64,000 nucleotides of DNA from Cohnella zeiphila (GTDB lineage Bacteria; Bacillota; Bacilli; Paenibacillales; Paenibacillaceae), in contig NZ_JACJVO010000020.1 in NCBI RefSeq assembly GCF_014212055.1, positions 124,001 to 188,000 on the forward strand, given 5' to 3'. The notes under the pieces are model-generated. The model did not search any database. It was not told the DNA's origin and saw only the letters and a program-made list of their open reading frames with translations. The translations under genes were made by a program, and so were the position numbers. Below, one piece after another: positions 8,552 through 15,331 of this stretch (the first letter of the stretch is position 1; each line of letters begins with the position of its first letter).

Positions 8552-9442
8552 CTACCGCAATGCGGCCATCGTTTGCAGCACTTCGCCCAACGGCTGGGCC
8601 GGAAGCTTCGCGATCAGATCGCCCCGCTCGCGCAGCCGCTGCTCGATGTTCAGCAGGTTGAAGTCGCCCGGGCGCGCGTCGGCGCGTACTTCGTCCCACG
8701 TAAGCGGCGTCGATATCGGCGCTCCCGGGCGAGCCCGAGGGGAATACGGGGCGACCAGCGTCCGTCCCGGATAATATTGAAGGTAATCGAGGTAGATGTT
8801 CGTGCCTCGATTTTTTTTGAGCCGCTCGACGGTGAACAGGTCCGGGTGCTTGGCGGTCAAATATTCGCTGACGAACTTCCCGAACCGGCGCAGATCGTCG
8901 AAAGTCGGACCGCGCCGGATCGGCATGACGAGCTGCACGCCCGTCGCCCCGGACGTCTTCGGCACCGCGTCCAGACCTAGCGAATGCAGCAGGTCGCCGG
9001 CCGCGGCGGCGGCTTCCATGATGCGCGGCTCCACCTCCATCGAAGGGTCGATGTCGAGCATCCAGCGGTCCGGCAGGCTTCCGTCGATTCGCTCGCAGGA
9101 GACGTGGAATTCGAGGCTGTACAAGCTGCCGAGCCAGAGCAGCGTCGGCGGGGAATCGAGCACGACGTAATGGATGTCGTTCTCCACGGCGATCCGAACG
9201 TAATCCGGAACGGGGCGGGGGCAGTTTTTCTGATAAAAGGAAATTCCTTCGATTCCTTCGGGATACCGGATCGTCGTCAAGAAGCGGTCTTCGCCATAGG
9301 GCAGCAGATAAGGAGCCAACGCCGCCAGCTTGGTCACGTAATCCAGCTTCGTGATGCCGGCGTCGGGCCAGATCAGCTTGTCGGGATGGGAAATGGCCAG
9401 TTCCCGGTCTCCCCATTTGATAACCGTCCGCTGCGCGGGCAT
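8552..9442 (-). CDS. ligD: Stand-alone LigD polymerase/primase domain (AEP superfamily)
   Basis: A 296-residue protein equal to the polymerase domain of bacterial NHEJ ligase D, with no ligase or nuclease domain and no Ku gene in the window. The opening SHPDKLIWPDAGITKLDYV and the metal-binding DID (Asp130, Asp132, in MLDIDPSMEV) identify it. The SGATGVQ segment (164-170) corresponds to the SGxxGLH block of other members, so the position often occupied by His appears to be Gln here (from memory of the family). These enzymes add ribonucleotides at DNA ends during end joining, important in spores. AAGGAGG lies 8 bp before the ATG. The gene is divergent from an ATP-grasp gene. Confidence 0.88.
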   Translation of the reverse strand: MPAQRTVIKWGDRELAISHPDKLIWPDAGITKLDYVTKLAALAPYLLPYGEDRFLTTIRYPEGIEGISFYQKNCPRPVPDYVRIAVENDIHYVVLDSPPTLLWLGSLYSLEFHVSCERIDGSLPDRWMLDIDPSMEVEPRIMEAAAAAGDLLHSLGLDAVPKTSGATGVQLVMPIRRGPTFDDLRRFGKFVSEYLTAKHPDLFTVERLKKNRGTNIYLDYLQYYPGRTLVAPYSPRARPGAPISTPLTWDEVRADARPGDFNLLNIEQRLRERGDLIAKLPAQPLGEVLQTMAALR

Positions 9443-9635
9443 GTCGGTCCCTCCTTCGCCAGCGGATCCCGCGCGTTCGCCGCTGCGGGCCGCTGCCGCT
9501 TAGCTTTCCCCGCTTTGGCGAACAAATCGGCGATTGAGCGAGATTTCGGGCGATTCGCAGGCGTCATTCATCCAAGAACCTGTCCGTTTGTACGAGTATG
9601 TATAAGTATACTAAGGGAAAGGAGACTCGAGTTGG

Positions 9636-10316
9636 ATGAGTGAAGTCACGATCTCGTCAGGCAGACAACTTGCCAGCAAGTGGCTCAAGACGAACGCGCT
9701 TCTGGCCAATCCTTACCTAGCCAATCATATTCCCCCTTCGCGTCTGCTGAACGCCGCGAATTTGCGGACGATGCTGGGAAGGTACGGAATGGTCGTCATC
9801 AAGCCCGTAAGGGGAGGCGGCGGCATCGGCGTCATGAAGATCACCCGCGCAGGCGGCGCTTATAAATGCACCTACATGGCCAGAACCCATACCTTTCGCT
9901 CGTTCGGCGGACTGATGTCGCACGTGAACCGGAGCAGAAGGGGAAAGGCGTATCTGATTCAGAAAGGAATCCGGCTGGCGAGCGTCGGAGGAAGGCCGAT
10001 CGATTATCGGGTGAAATACGTCAAAGAGAACGGCAGCTGGACGTTCCGCTCGATGGTCGGGCGATTGGCCCGGAGAGGCCTGTTCGTCACGAACTTATGC
10101 CGGGGCGGCTTGCAGATGACGGCGGCCCAAGGCATCGGCCGCTCGCTGTCGCCGCGTCTGATTTCCTCCAAAAAAAGCGAAATGAGACGTTTGACGCGAA
10201 TGGCGACAAGCCTGATGGAGCGCCGCTTCCCTGGAATCGGTCAGCTCGGGTACGATTATGGAATCGACCGCAACGGACATATCTGGATTCTGGAAGTCAA
10301 CACTCGACCGCAATAA
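9636..10316 (+). CDS. YheC/YheD-family ATP-grasp protein (spore coat-associated type)
   Basis: A 226-residue protein resembling the ATP-grasp C-terminal half of the Bacillus spore proteins YheC/YheD: VVIKPVRGGGGIGVMKI is the nucleotide-binding loop, IDYRVKYVKENGSW the central strand pair, and GIDRNGHIWILEVNTRPQ the metal-binding D/N-x-E-x-N terminus. Family members are usually 350-450 residues, so this is a short form lacking the N-terminal domain. AAAGGAG lies 12 bp upstream of the ATG, a long spacing. It probably ligates a carboxylate to an amine; substrate unknown. It lies next to the LigD-like gene, another spore-associated function. Confidence 0.78.
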   Translation: MSEVTISSGRQLASKWLKTNALLANPYLANHIPPSRLLNAANLRTMLGRYGMVVIKPVRGGGGIGVMKITRAGGAYKCTYMARTHTFRSFGGLMSHVNRSRRGKAYLIQKGIRLASVGGRPIDYRVKYVKENGSWTFRSMVGRLARRGLFVTNLCRGGLQMTAAQGIGRSLSPRLISSKKSEMRRLTRMATSLMERRFPGIGQLGYDYGIDRNGHIWILEVNTRPQ

Positions 10317-10408
10317 GCGCGTCAATTCTACAAAATTCTCTATATAAAAGGTTAATCGCCGCAAATTCCGCAATGAAATCCTTTTATAGGCGGAGGAATC
10401 GACCAAGC

Positions 10409-10508
10409 TGTGTATAAGATTGTCCCCAACATTCACAGTTGCGTGTCTAGGGCTTCGAGAGTTTTTCAACAAAACGTCCACAGTTTATCCACGGGAAAGT
10501 GTGGATAA
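10409..10508 (+). promoter_or_regulatory. DnaA-box cluster upstream of sda
   Basis: Three matches to the 9-bp DnaA box TTATNCACA lie within 100 bp: 10409-10417 (reverse strand TTATACACA, exact), 10485-10493 (TTATCCACG, one mismatch) and 10500-10508 (reverse strand TTATCCACA, exact). The last ends 9 bp before the sda -35. In Bacillus subtilis DnaA directly controls sda, so this is probably the same replication-to-sporulation checkpoint control. Confidence 0.75.
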
Positions 10509-10516
10509 CGAATCGC

Positions 10517-10546
10517 TTGTCCACCTTCTTCGCCTCGTGCTATGAT
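10517..10546 (+). promoter_or_regulatory. sda promoter
   Basis: TTGTCC (10517-10522) and TATGAT (10541-10546), spacer 18 bp, directly downstream of the DnaA-box cluster. Confidence 0.65.
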
Positions 10547-10588
10547 GCCTTCACCGATCAATCGAAGGATGAAATGAGGGTGCTGAAG

Positions 10589-10732
10589 ATGTTGCAGCTT
10601 CTATCGGACGAGTTGCTGTTGGAGGCCTATCATCATGCGCTTAGGCTGCAGTTGGAGAAGGAATTCGTCTACATGCTGCTGTCGGAGATTCGCCTCCGGA
10701 AGCTGAAGCTTTCGGAGGCGCAGGCGGGGTGA
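10589..10732 (+). CDS. sda: Sporulation histidine kinase inhibitor Sda
   Basis: A 47-residue protein, MLQLLSDELLLEAYHHAL..., matching the Sda helical hairpin (LSDELLxESYxxAxxLxLxxxFIxLLxxEIxRR). Sda binds the dimerisation helices of KinA-type kinases and blocks Spo0A phosphorelay activation when replication is stalled or just initiated. ATG 10589 is chosen because GAGGG (10576-10580) lies 8 bp upstream and because the protein aligns from here; longer in-frame starts at 10499 and 10574 would run through the promoter or lack spacing. Upstream DnaA boxes fit the known regulation. Confidence 0.88.
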   Translation: MLQLLSDELLLEAYHHALRLQLEKEFVYMLLSEIRLRKLKLSEAQAG

Positions 10733-10748
10733 GCGGCCGGCTGTATCA

Positions 10749-10976
10749 CTAGAGCGGCCACAGCGGCACGCGGATCGTAAACGTCTCCCGGCATTCGGGG
10801 CAGCTGGCGGCATGAAGGCAGACGCCGCTTGCCCCATCGTCCGGCATGGCGATAGAACCGTAGGGCGCATAAGGACCGACCCAGTCGGCCGCGCGCCCTT
10901 CGTCCGCGGCCTCGGCGCCGCAGCACGGGCAGCGAGGCTGGTGCGAAGCCAGCGCATTGCAAGCGGGACAGAGCAA
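10749..10976 (-). CDS. Zinc-ribbon protein, hypothetical
   Basis: A protein of about 75 residues with CPAC, CPCC and CPEC pairs plus another Cys before the last pair, consistent with one or two zinc ribbons, and a conserved-looking DWVGPYAPYGSI stretch. It resembles small Paenibacillus hypotheticals from memory; no function known. The start is uncertain: ATG at 10985 directly abuts AAGGAGG with no spacing, whereas TTG at 10976 is 9 bp away and gives MLCPACNALAS. Both the ribosome binding site and the ATG lie inside one arm of a long hairpin (10980-11042), which may regulate translation. Confidence 0.65.
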   Translation of the reverse strand: MLCPACNALASHQPRCPCCGAEAADEGRAADWVGPYAPYGSIAMPDDGASGVCLHAASCPECRETFTIRVPLWPL

Positions 10977-10979
10977 AAC

Positions 10980-11047
10980 GGGCATCCTCCTTAAGGCGAG
11001 CGAACCGGCTTGGCGGTTCGGGTTCTTAAGGGTAGGATGCCCTTTTT
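10980..11047. promoter_or_regulatory. Long two-part hairpin over the start of the zinc-ribbon gene
   Basis: Outer arms GGGCATCCTCCTTAAG (10980-10995) and CTTAAGGGTAGGATGCCC (11025-11042) enclose an inner perfect 7-bp stem, CGAACCG/CGGTTCG (11001-11007 with 11014-11020). On the minus strand the 3' arm contains the AAGGAGG site and an ATG, so translation would be occluded. On the plus strand the hairpin is followed by TTTTT (11043-11047), making it a possible terminator for the sda transcript. Confidence 0.6.
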
Positions 11048-11078
11048 GTGCTTGCATAGGAAGTTACGTTAAATTTCC

Positions 11079-11087
11079 TGTGGATAA
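11079..11087 (-). promoter_or_regulatory. Isolated DnaA box
   Basis: Exact TTATCCACA on the minus strand, about 570 bp from the cluster upstream of sda. Alone it may be fortuitous, but it is the fourth match within 700 bp. Confidence 0.45.
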
Positions 11088-11164
11088 CCGGGGGCTTTAT
11101 CGGGGTCTCCCCCAAAAGCAATCGGAATGAACTTCAGAGCATCACGTCACTTTTGGAGTTGGCT

Positions 11165-12157
11165 TTACAGTTTCATGTTGCTGCTGTGGCCGGGGGACAG
11201 TCTGGCATCCGGATCTACATACACTTTGGCGTTGTTGATTGCGGTAGGCGCTTCTCCGAAGCCGACCGCGATCAGCTTCAGCTTGCCGGGATAGGCGGCG
11301 ATGTCTCCGGCGGCGAAGATGCCGGGCACGTTCGTCTCCATTCGCGTATCGACGATAAGCGATCCGCCCTCGATCGCGAGGCCCCACTCGCCGATCGGGC
11401 CGAGCGAGCTGACGAAGCCGAAGTTGACGATGACGTCGTCGACGTCCAGTTCGCTCGTCTCCTTCGACTTCACGTCCGTCAGCGTCACCCACTCGATGGA
11501 CGCTTCGCCGTGCAGCGCCGTGATCTCGGTCGGCACGATGACCCGGACGCCGGATTGATGAAGCAGCTCCACGCTATGCTCGTGCGCCCGGAACTTATCG
11601 CGCCGGTGAACGAGCGTCACTTCCGAGGCGATCGGCTCCAGCATGAGCGCCCAGTCGAGCGCCGAATCGCCGCCGCCGGTGAGCAGTACCTTGCGGCCGC
11701 GGAACCGCTCCAGATCGCTGACGAAGTAATGAAGGTTCGCCTTCTCGTAGCGGGCCGCTTCCGGAAGCTCCAGCTTCCGGGGCTCGAAAGCGCCGACGCC
11801 TCCGGTAATGATAACCGCTTTGGCTTCGTGCACGGCCTGGTCGGTCACGATCTCGAACCGCCGCTCCTCCAGTTTGCGAACCGATAGAACCTTTTCCTCC
11901 AGCCGAACGTCTGTATGGAAGAGATCCATCTGGCGCTTCAGGTTGTCGACGAGCTCCTGGGCTTTCACTTTGGGGAAACCCGCCACGTCGTAGATGTATT
12001 TCTCAGGGTAAAGGGCGGCAAGCTGTCCGCCCAACTGGGGCATGCTCTCGATCAGCGTAACCGACATCTGCCTCATGCCTCCGTAGAACGAGGCGAACAT
12101 TCCGGTCGGTCCCCCGCCGATAATGGCTACGTCCGCGGACGTTGCGTAATGGCCCAT
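11165..12157 (-). CDS. yumC: Ferredoxin--NADP reductase, YumC type
   Basis: A 330-residue thioredoxin-reductase-like flavoprotein without the CxxC redox pair, the hallmark of the YumC/TrxR-type FNR class. FAD-binding [18 protein letters not shown] is at the N-terminus, the NADPH site [14 protein letters not shown] in the middle, and the conserved FAD-binding [22 protein letters not shown] near the C-terminus. The enzyme transfers electrons between NADPH and ferredoxin or flavodoxin in the cytosol. A site GGAGGTG precedes the ATG by 7 bp. It is divergent from the NADH dehydrogenase gene; in Bacillus subtilis yumC and yumB are also neighbours. Confidence 0.93.
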   Translation of the reverse strand: MGHYATSADVAIIGGGPTGMFASFYGGMRQMSVTLIESMPQLGGQLAALYPEKYIYDVAGFPKVKAQELVDNLKRQMDLFHTDVRLEEKVLSVRKLEERRFEIVTDQAVHEAKAVIITGGVGAFEPRKLELPEAARYEKANLHYFVSDLERFRGRKVLLTGGGDSALDWALMLEPIASEVTLVHRRDKFRAHEHSVELLHQSGVRVIVPTEITALHGEASIEWVTLTDVKSKETSELDVDDVIVNFGFVSSLGPIGEWGLAIEGGSLIVDTRMETNVPGIFAAGDIAAYPGKLKLIAVGFGEAPTAINNAKVYVDPDARLSPGHSSNMKL

Positions 12158-12392
12158 TGTAAAGCACCTCCATGACTAAGGCTTCCTCATTCTTATCAAT
12201 TATAAGCCCGGGGTTAAGGAAGAGGAATACCCGCCTCGGAAATGTCGAAAACTGTGAAAACCGTGCAACCGTTACCGCGGGATTTTTGTGGAGATGTCCA
12301 AACATTTTCGTGTAAACTGAACCTTGAAAATGCAAAAGAAAGCCGATATGATTCATTTGTATGGGAATCGGATACAGTTTGCCGGAGTGCTA

Positions 12393-12410
12393 TTGTGTCT
12401 TTTTTCACAA
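12393..12410. promoter_or_regulatory. Rex-like operator upstream of ndh
   Basis: TTGTGTCTTTTTTCACAA matches the Rex consensus TTGTGAA-N4-TTCACAA at 12 of the 14 defined bases, both mismatches being in the left half-site. It lies 31-48 bp upstream of the NDH-2 start. Rex senses the NADH/NAD+ ratio and represses ndh in Bacillus subtilis, so the location makes functional sense. Confidence 0.55.
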
Positions 12411-12440
12411 ACATAGACATATACACAAACATCGGATTGG

Positions 12441-13646
12441 ATGGGATCAACCATGAGCAGCATTCCAAAAATCGTGATACTTGGCGCGGGATACGGCGGT
12501 ATCTTGACCTCCCTTCGATTGCAGAAGGAGCTTAACTATAATGAAGCGGACGTAACTCTGGTGAACAAGCACGATTATCATTATATTACGACGCATCTTC
12601 ATATGCCTGCGGCCGGGACGGATCATCCGGACAACGCCCGCGTAAATATTTCCAAGCTGATCGACGAATTCAAGATCGACTTCGTCAAATCGACGGTGGT
12701 TCAAATCCGGCCCCAGGACCGCAAGGTCATACTGGAAGACGGAACGCTGTCATACGATTATCTGGTCATCAGCCTTGGAGGCGAGTCGGAGACGTTCGGC
12801 ATCCCCGGGCTGGCGGACAACGCTTTTACGATCCGCAGCATCAACTCGGTTCGCCTCATCCGCGAGCATATCGAATATCAATTCGCACGTTACAAACGGG
12901 AACCGCATCGGACGGACTATCTGACGTTCGTCATCGGCGGCGCGGGCTTCACCGGCATCGAGTTCATCGGCGAGCTGGCCGACCGGATTCCGGACCTGTG
13001 CAAGCAGTTCGACGTCGAGCGTTCGCTCGTCAAAGTGATCAATATCGAAGCGGCTCCGACCGCGCTGCCGGGCTTCGACCCCGAGCTGGTCGAGTACGCG
13101 ATGCAGGTGCTGCAAAAGAAGGGCGTTACGTTTCGCATCGGCACCGCCATCAAGGAGTGCACGCCGGACGGCGTCATCGTCGGGGAAGGCGAAGAGATCA
13201 AATCGCAGACCGTCATCTGGACAGGCGGGGTTCGCGGCAACCGCCTGATCGAAGAAGCCGGATTCGAGACGATGCGCGGACGCGTCAAAGTCGACGAGTT
13301 CCTGCGCGCCCCGGGGCATGAGAATATTTATGTGCTGGGCGACAACTCCCTCATGTTCAACGAGGAAGGGCGTCCGTACCCGCCGACGGCGCAGATCGCG
13401 ATGCAGCAGGGCGTCAATTGCGCTCACAATCTCGTCGCTTCGATCCGCAGCCAATCGCTGAAGCCGTTCGTCTTCCAGAACAAGGGAACGGTAGCTTCGC
13501 TCGGCAAAGGCGAAGCGATCGGCGTCGCCTTCGGCAAGAAGTATAAAGGCCGGACGGCGGCCTGGCTGAAGAAGATGATCGACTTGCGCTACTTGTTCAT
13601 CATCGGCGGCATTACGCTCGTGCTGCGCAAAGGCAAGTTCCTCTAA
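12441..13646 (+). CDS. ndh: Type II NADH dehydrogenase (NDH-2/YumB-like)
   Basis: A 401-residue FAD/NAD(P)-dependent oxidoreductase: [20 protein letters not shown] (FAD site), [16 protein letters not shown] (second dinucleotide site), [10 protein letters not shown] and [11 protein letters not shown] near the C-terminus, the quinone-interacting AQxAxQ(Q) block of NDH-2. It oxidises NADH and reduces menaquinone without proton pumping at the inner membrane face. Two possible starts (12441, 12453) both have weak Shine-Dalgarno sites; the alignment does not decide. A Rex-like operator sits just upstream. The next gene starts within its stop codon (TAATG). Confidence 0.88.
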   Translation: MGSTMSSIPKIVILGAGYGGILTSLRLQKELNYNEADVTLVNKHDYHYITTHLHMPAAGTDHPDNARVNISKLIDEFKIDFVKSTVVQIRPQDRKVILEDGTLSYDYLVISLGGESETFGIPGLADNAFTIRSINSVRLIREHIEYQFARYKREPHRTDYLTFVIGGAGFTGIEFIGELADRIPDLCKQFDVERSLVKVINIEAAPTALPGFDPELVEYAMQVLQKKGVTFRIGTAIKECTPDGVIVGEGEEIKSQTVIWTGGVRGNRLIEEAGFETMRGRVKVDEFLRAPGHENIYVLGDNSLMFNEEGRPYPPTAQIAMQQGVNCAHNLVASIRSQSLKPFVFQNKGTVASLGKGEAIGVAFGKKYKGRTAAWLKKMIDLRYLFIIGGITLVLRKGKFL

Positions 13647-13927
13647 TGAGACACTGCAGCGTGCAAGTAAGGGGGCTGCTGACCCGGGACGAGCTGGACC
13701 GCTACAACGCGCTCATGGAAGTGGGCAGCTACCTGGAATCGCAGCGCCGCTACGACTTGTCCGCCATCGTTCAGGCAGAGGTGGATCTGCTCATTCAGCC
13801 GGGCATCGAGCGGTTGAAGGAGAAGGGACGCCAGCGCGATCGGATGACGCAGGAGTACCTCGAAGAGCGCCGGCGCGCCGAATGGGAAGCCCAGATGCGG
13901 GCGGCCGAAGAAGAAGATGAGGATTAA
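13646..13927 (+). CDS. Small charged protein, hypothetical, coupled to ndh
   Basis: A 93-residue protein starting in the TAATG overlap with the ndh stop, so translationally coupled. It is helical and strongly charged, ending in the acidic tail EEEDED. No domain recognised. Co-translation suggests a link to the respiratory enzyme or simple cotranscription. A terminator follows at 13961-14003. Confidence 0.65.
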   Translation: MRHCSVQVRGLLTRDELDRYNALMEVGSYLESQRRYDLSAIVQAEVDLLIQPGIERLKEKGRQRDRMTQEYLEERRRAEWEAQMRAAEEEDED

Positions 13928-13960
13928 GACGGGCGCGCCGATCGGGCCCGCCGGCGATAG

Positions 13961-14005
13961 AAGCCCTCGGAACCGTTCCAGGAAGGAGCGGGCCCGAGGG
14001 CTTGT
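13961..14005 (+). terminator. Terminator of the ndh operon
   Basis: AAGCCCTCGG (13961-13970) pairs perfectly with CCGAGGGCTT (13994-14003); the T-run (TTGTTCGTT) is imperfect. Confidence 0.6.
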
Positions 14006-14252
14006 TCGTTGTTCGACAATTGCAGGAGTACGGGGTAACGGGAAGCAGACTGAATTCGCTCTGCCCAGGACGGCCGTACGTCGGGCGATCGGCATGCGGT
14101 TTGGCGGTTTGCCGAAGCTATGGAGCTTGATTTTTGCCGCACGCATACTGACCCTTGTTAGCCTGCTGTCCCTGTAGGTCTTGCTGGCCTGGTTGGCTAC
14201 ATTGTCCCGGCCGGCCTGGTTTGGGCCGCTTGCTTGCCGGAGATCAAAAGCC

Positions 14253-14429
14253 CTGCAAATCTGCAGGAATTTGATTTAAAGTCCAACGATGTATACCTAA
14301 AACCTGCAAAAATGCAGTTATTTTGGTGGCGGCAGCGAACCAGGGCGGATTAGCGTGGGAAAACCTGCACTTTTGCAGGTATTTCGCGAATAAGTAGCAA
14401 AACAGCTTGGAATTCCTGCATTTTTGCAG
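14253..14429. repeat. Array of four CTGCA-N4-TGCAG palindromes
   Basis: Four short perfect inverted repeats: 14253-14268 (CCTGCA-AATC-TGCAGG), 14304-14317 (loop AAAA), 14363-14380 (ACCTGCA-CTTT-TGCAGGT) and 14416-14429 (loop TTTT), spaced 51, 59 and 53 bp. The loops are A-rich in the first two and T-rich in the last two, so the second pair reads as the reverse complement of the first. The 731-bp gap 13928-14659 contains no convincing gene; this array is its main content. Confidence 0.75.
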
Positions 14430-14448
14430 TTTTTGATTAGCTGGCGGA

Positions 14449-14527
14449 TGCGATAGCGGTGGAGTGAAGGCGATAACGGTCCGGCTGAGCGATAGCGGTT
14501 AAGTGGTCAAGACTAGGCGATGACGGC
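14449..14527 (+). repeat. Direct repeats of GCGATARCGG
   Basis: Four imperfect copies: GCGATAGCGGT (14450-14460), GCGATAACGGT (14470-14480), GCGATAGCGGT (14489-14499) and GCGATGACGGC (14517-14527). Spacings are 20, 19 and 28 bp. They directly follow the palindrome array. Role unknown. Confidence 0.55.
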
Positions 14528-14659
14528 CGAGCTAAGCTTCTCTGCTCGCGGGTACGTTTCGGATTAATCGGAATGAACCTCGAAACACAGCCATCACATT
14601 TGGTGGGAAAGCCGGGGACTTCCCGCAAAAGGAAACCGAATCATGATGAAAGCAAGTTT

Positions 14660-15292
14660 TCACTTTTGCGGAGTGGTTCCCTGACCCGCCAGCGGCTGCC
14701 CTGTCTCCAAGTAGGACAGGGCTTCGTCGACCGTCTGCGCGAAATCCGCTTCGGGATGGTTCTTGCAGTAGATCTGCACGGTCATCATGGCTCCGAGGAT
14801 GGAGCCGGCGAACGTCATCACCTGGAAGTCGTCCTTGGACCGTCCGAGCCGTTCGGCCATGATCTCCGCGATCATCAGCAGCGTTTCGTTCATCTGCATG
14901 AGCGAAGCCGCGCGCAGTTCCGGAACGCTGATCATCAAGCCGATCCGTTCCTTAAGCGCAGCACTTTCCTCCAGCGTCATGCCGGCGAATCCTGCCCGGG
15001 CCGCCGCGCGAAACGCTTGAATCGGGGTTAATTCCGGAGGCTGCCGCTGGAATTCGCGGACCAGGATCGGATCGTATTCGTCATCCAGCACGAGCGCTTC
15101 CTTCGTCGGGAAGTAACGGAAAAACGTGCTCGGCGAAATTTCGCACGCCTCCGCAATCTGCTCGATCGTCGTCTCGCGGTAGCCCTGCTCGCGGAAGAGC
15201 CTAAGCGCCTGCTGCTGCAGCGTCAGCCGGGTTTTGCGCTTCTTCCGCTCGCGCAGTCCGATCTTTTCCTTGCCTTGCGTATCCGGGGGCAT
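14660..15292 (-). CDS. TetR-family transcriptional regulator
   Basis: A 210-residue regulator with a TetR helix-turn-helix in the first 60 residues: LRLFREQGYRETTIEQIAEA followed by CEISPSTFFRYFPTKEAL. The C-terminal ligand domain is variable. It lies 39 bp downstream of, and on the same strand as, a DHA2 multidrug transporter, so the pair is probably one operon that the regulator represses. A palindrome overlapping the transporter promoter (16908-16924) is the obvious candidate operator. Confidence 0.92.
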   Translation of the reverse strand: MPPDTQGKEKIGLRERKKRKTRLTLQQQALRLFREQGYRETTIEQIAEACEISPSTFFRYFPTKEALVLDDEYDPILVREFQRQPPELTPIQAFRAAARAGFAGMTLEESAALKERIGLMISVPELRAASLMQMNETLLMIAEIMAERLGRSKDDFQVMTFAGSILGAMMTVQIYCKNHPEADFAQTVDEALSYLETGQPLAGQGTTPQK

Positions 15293-15331
15293 GGCCTTAT
15301 CACCTCATCTGTGATTGTACCCGATCGCCCC

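Noticed and set aside
7407..9416. A 669-residue minus-strand frame over cls and ligD
   Set aside because: It is antisense to cls and out of frame with ligD, both clear; the frame is long because of high GC.
10409..11087. DnaA boxes considered as oriC
   Set aside because: Only four boxes, no AT-rich unwinding region, and no dnaA-dnaN or rpmH/gyrase neighbours; the boxes fit sda regulation better.
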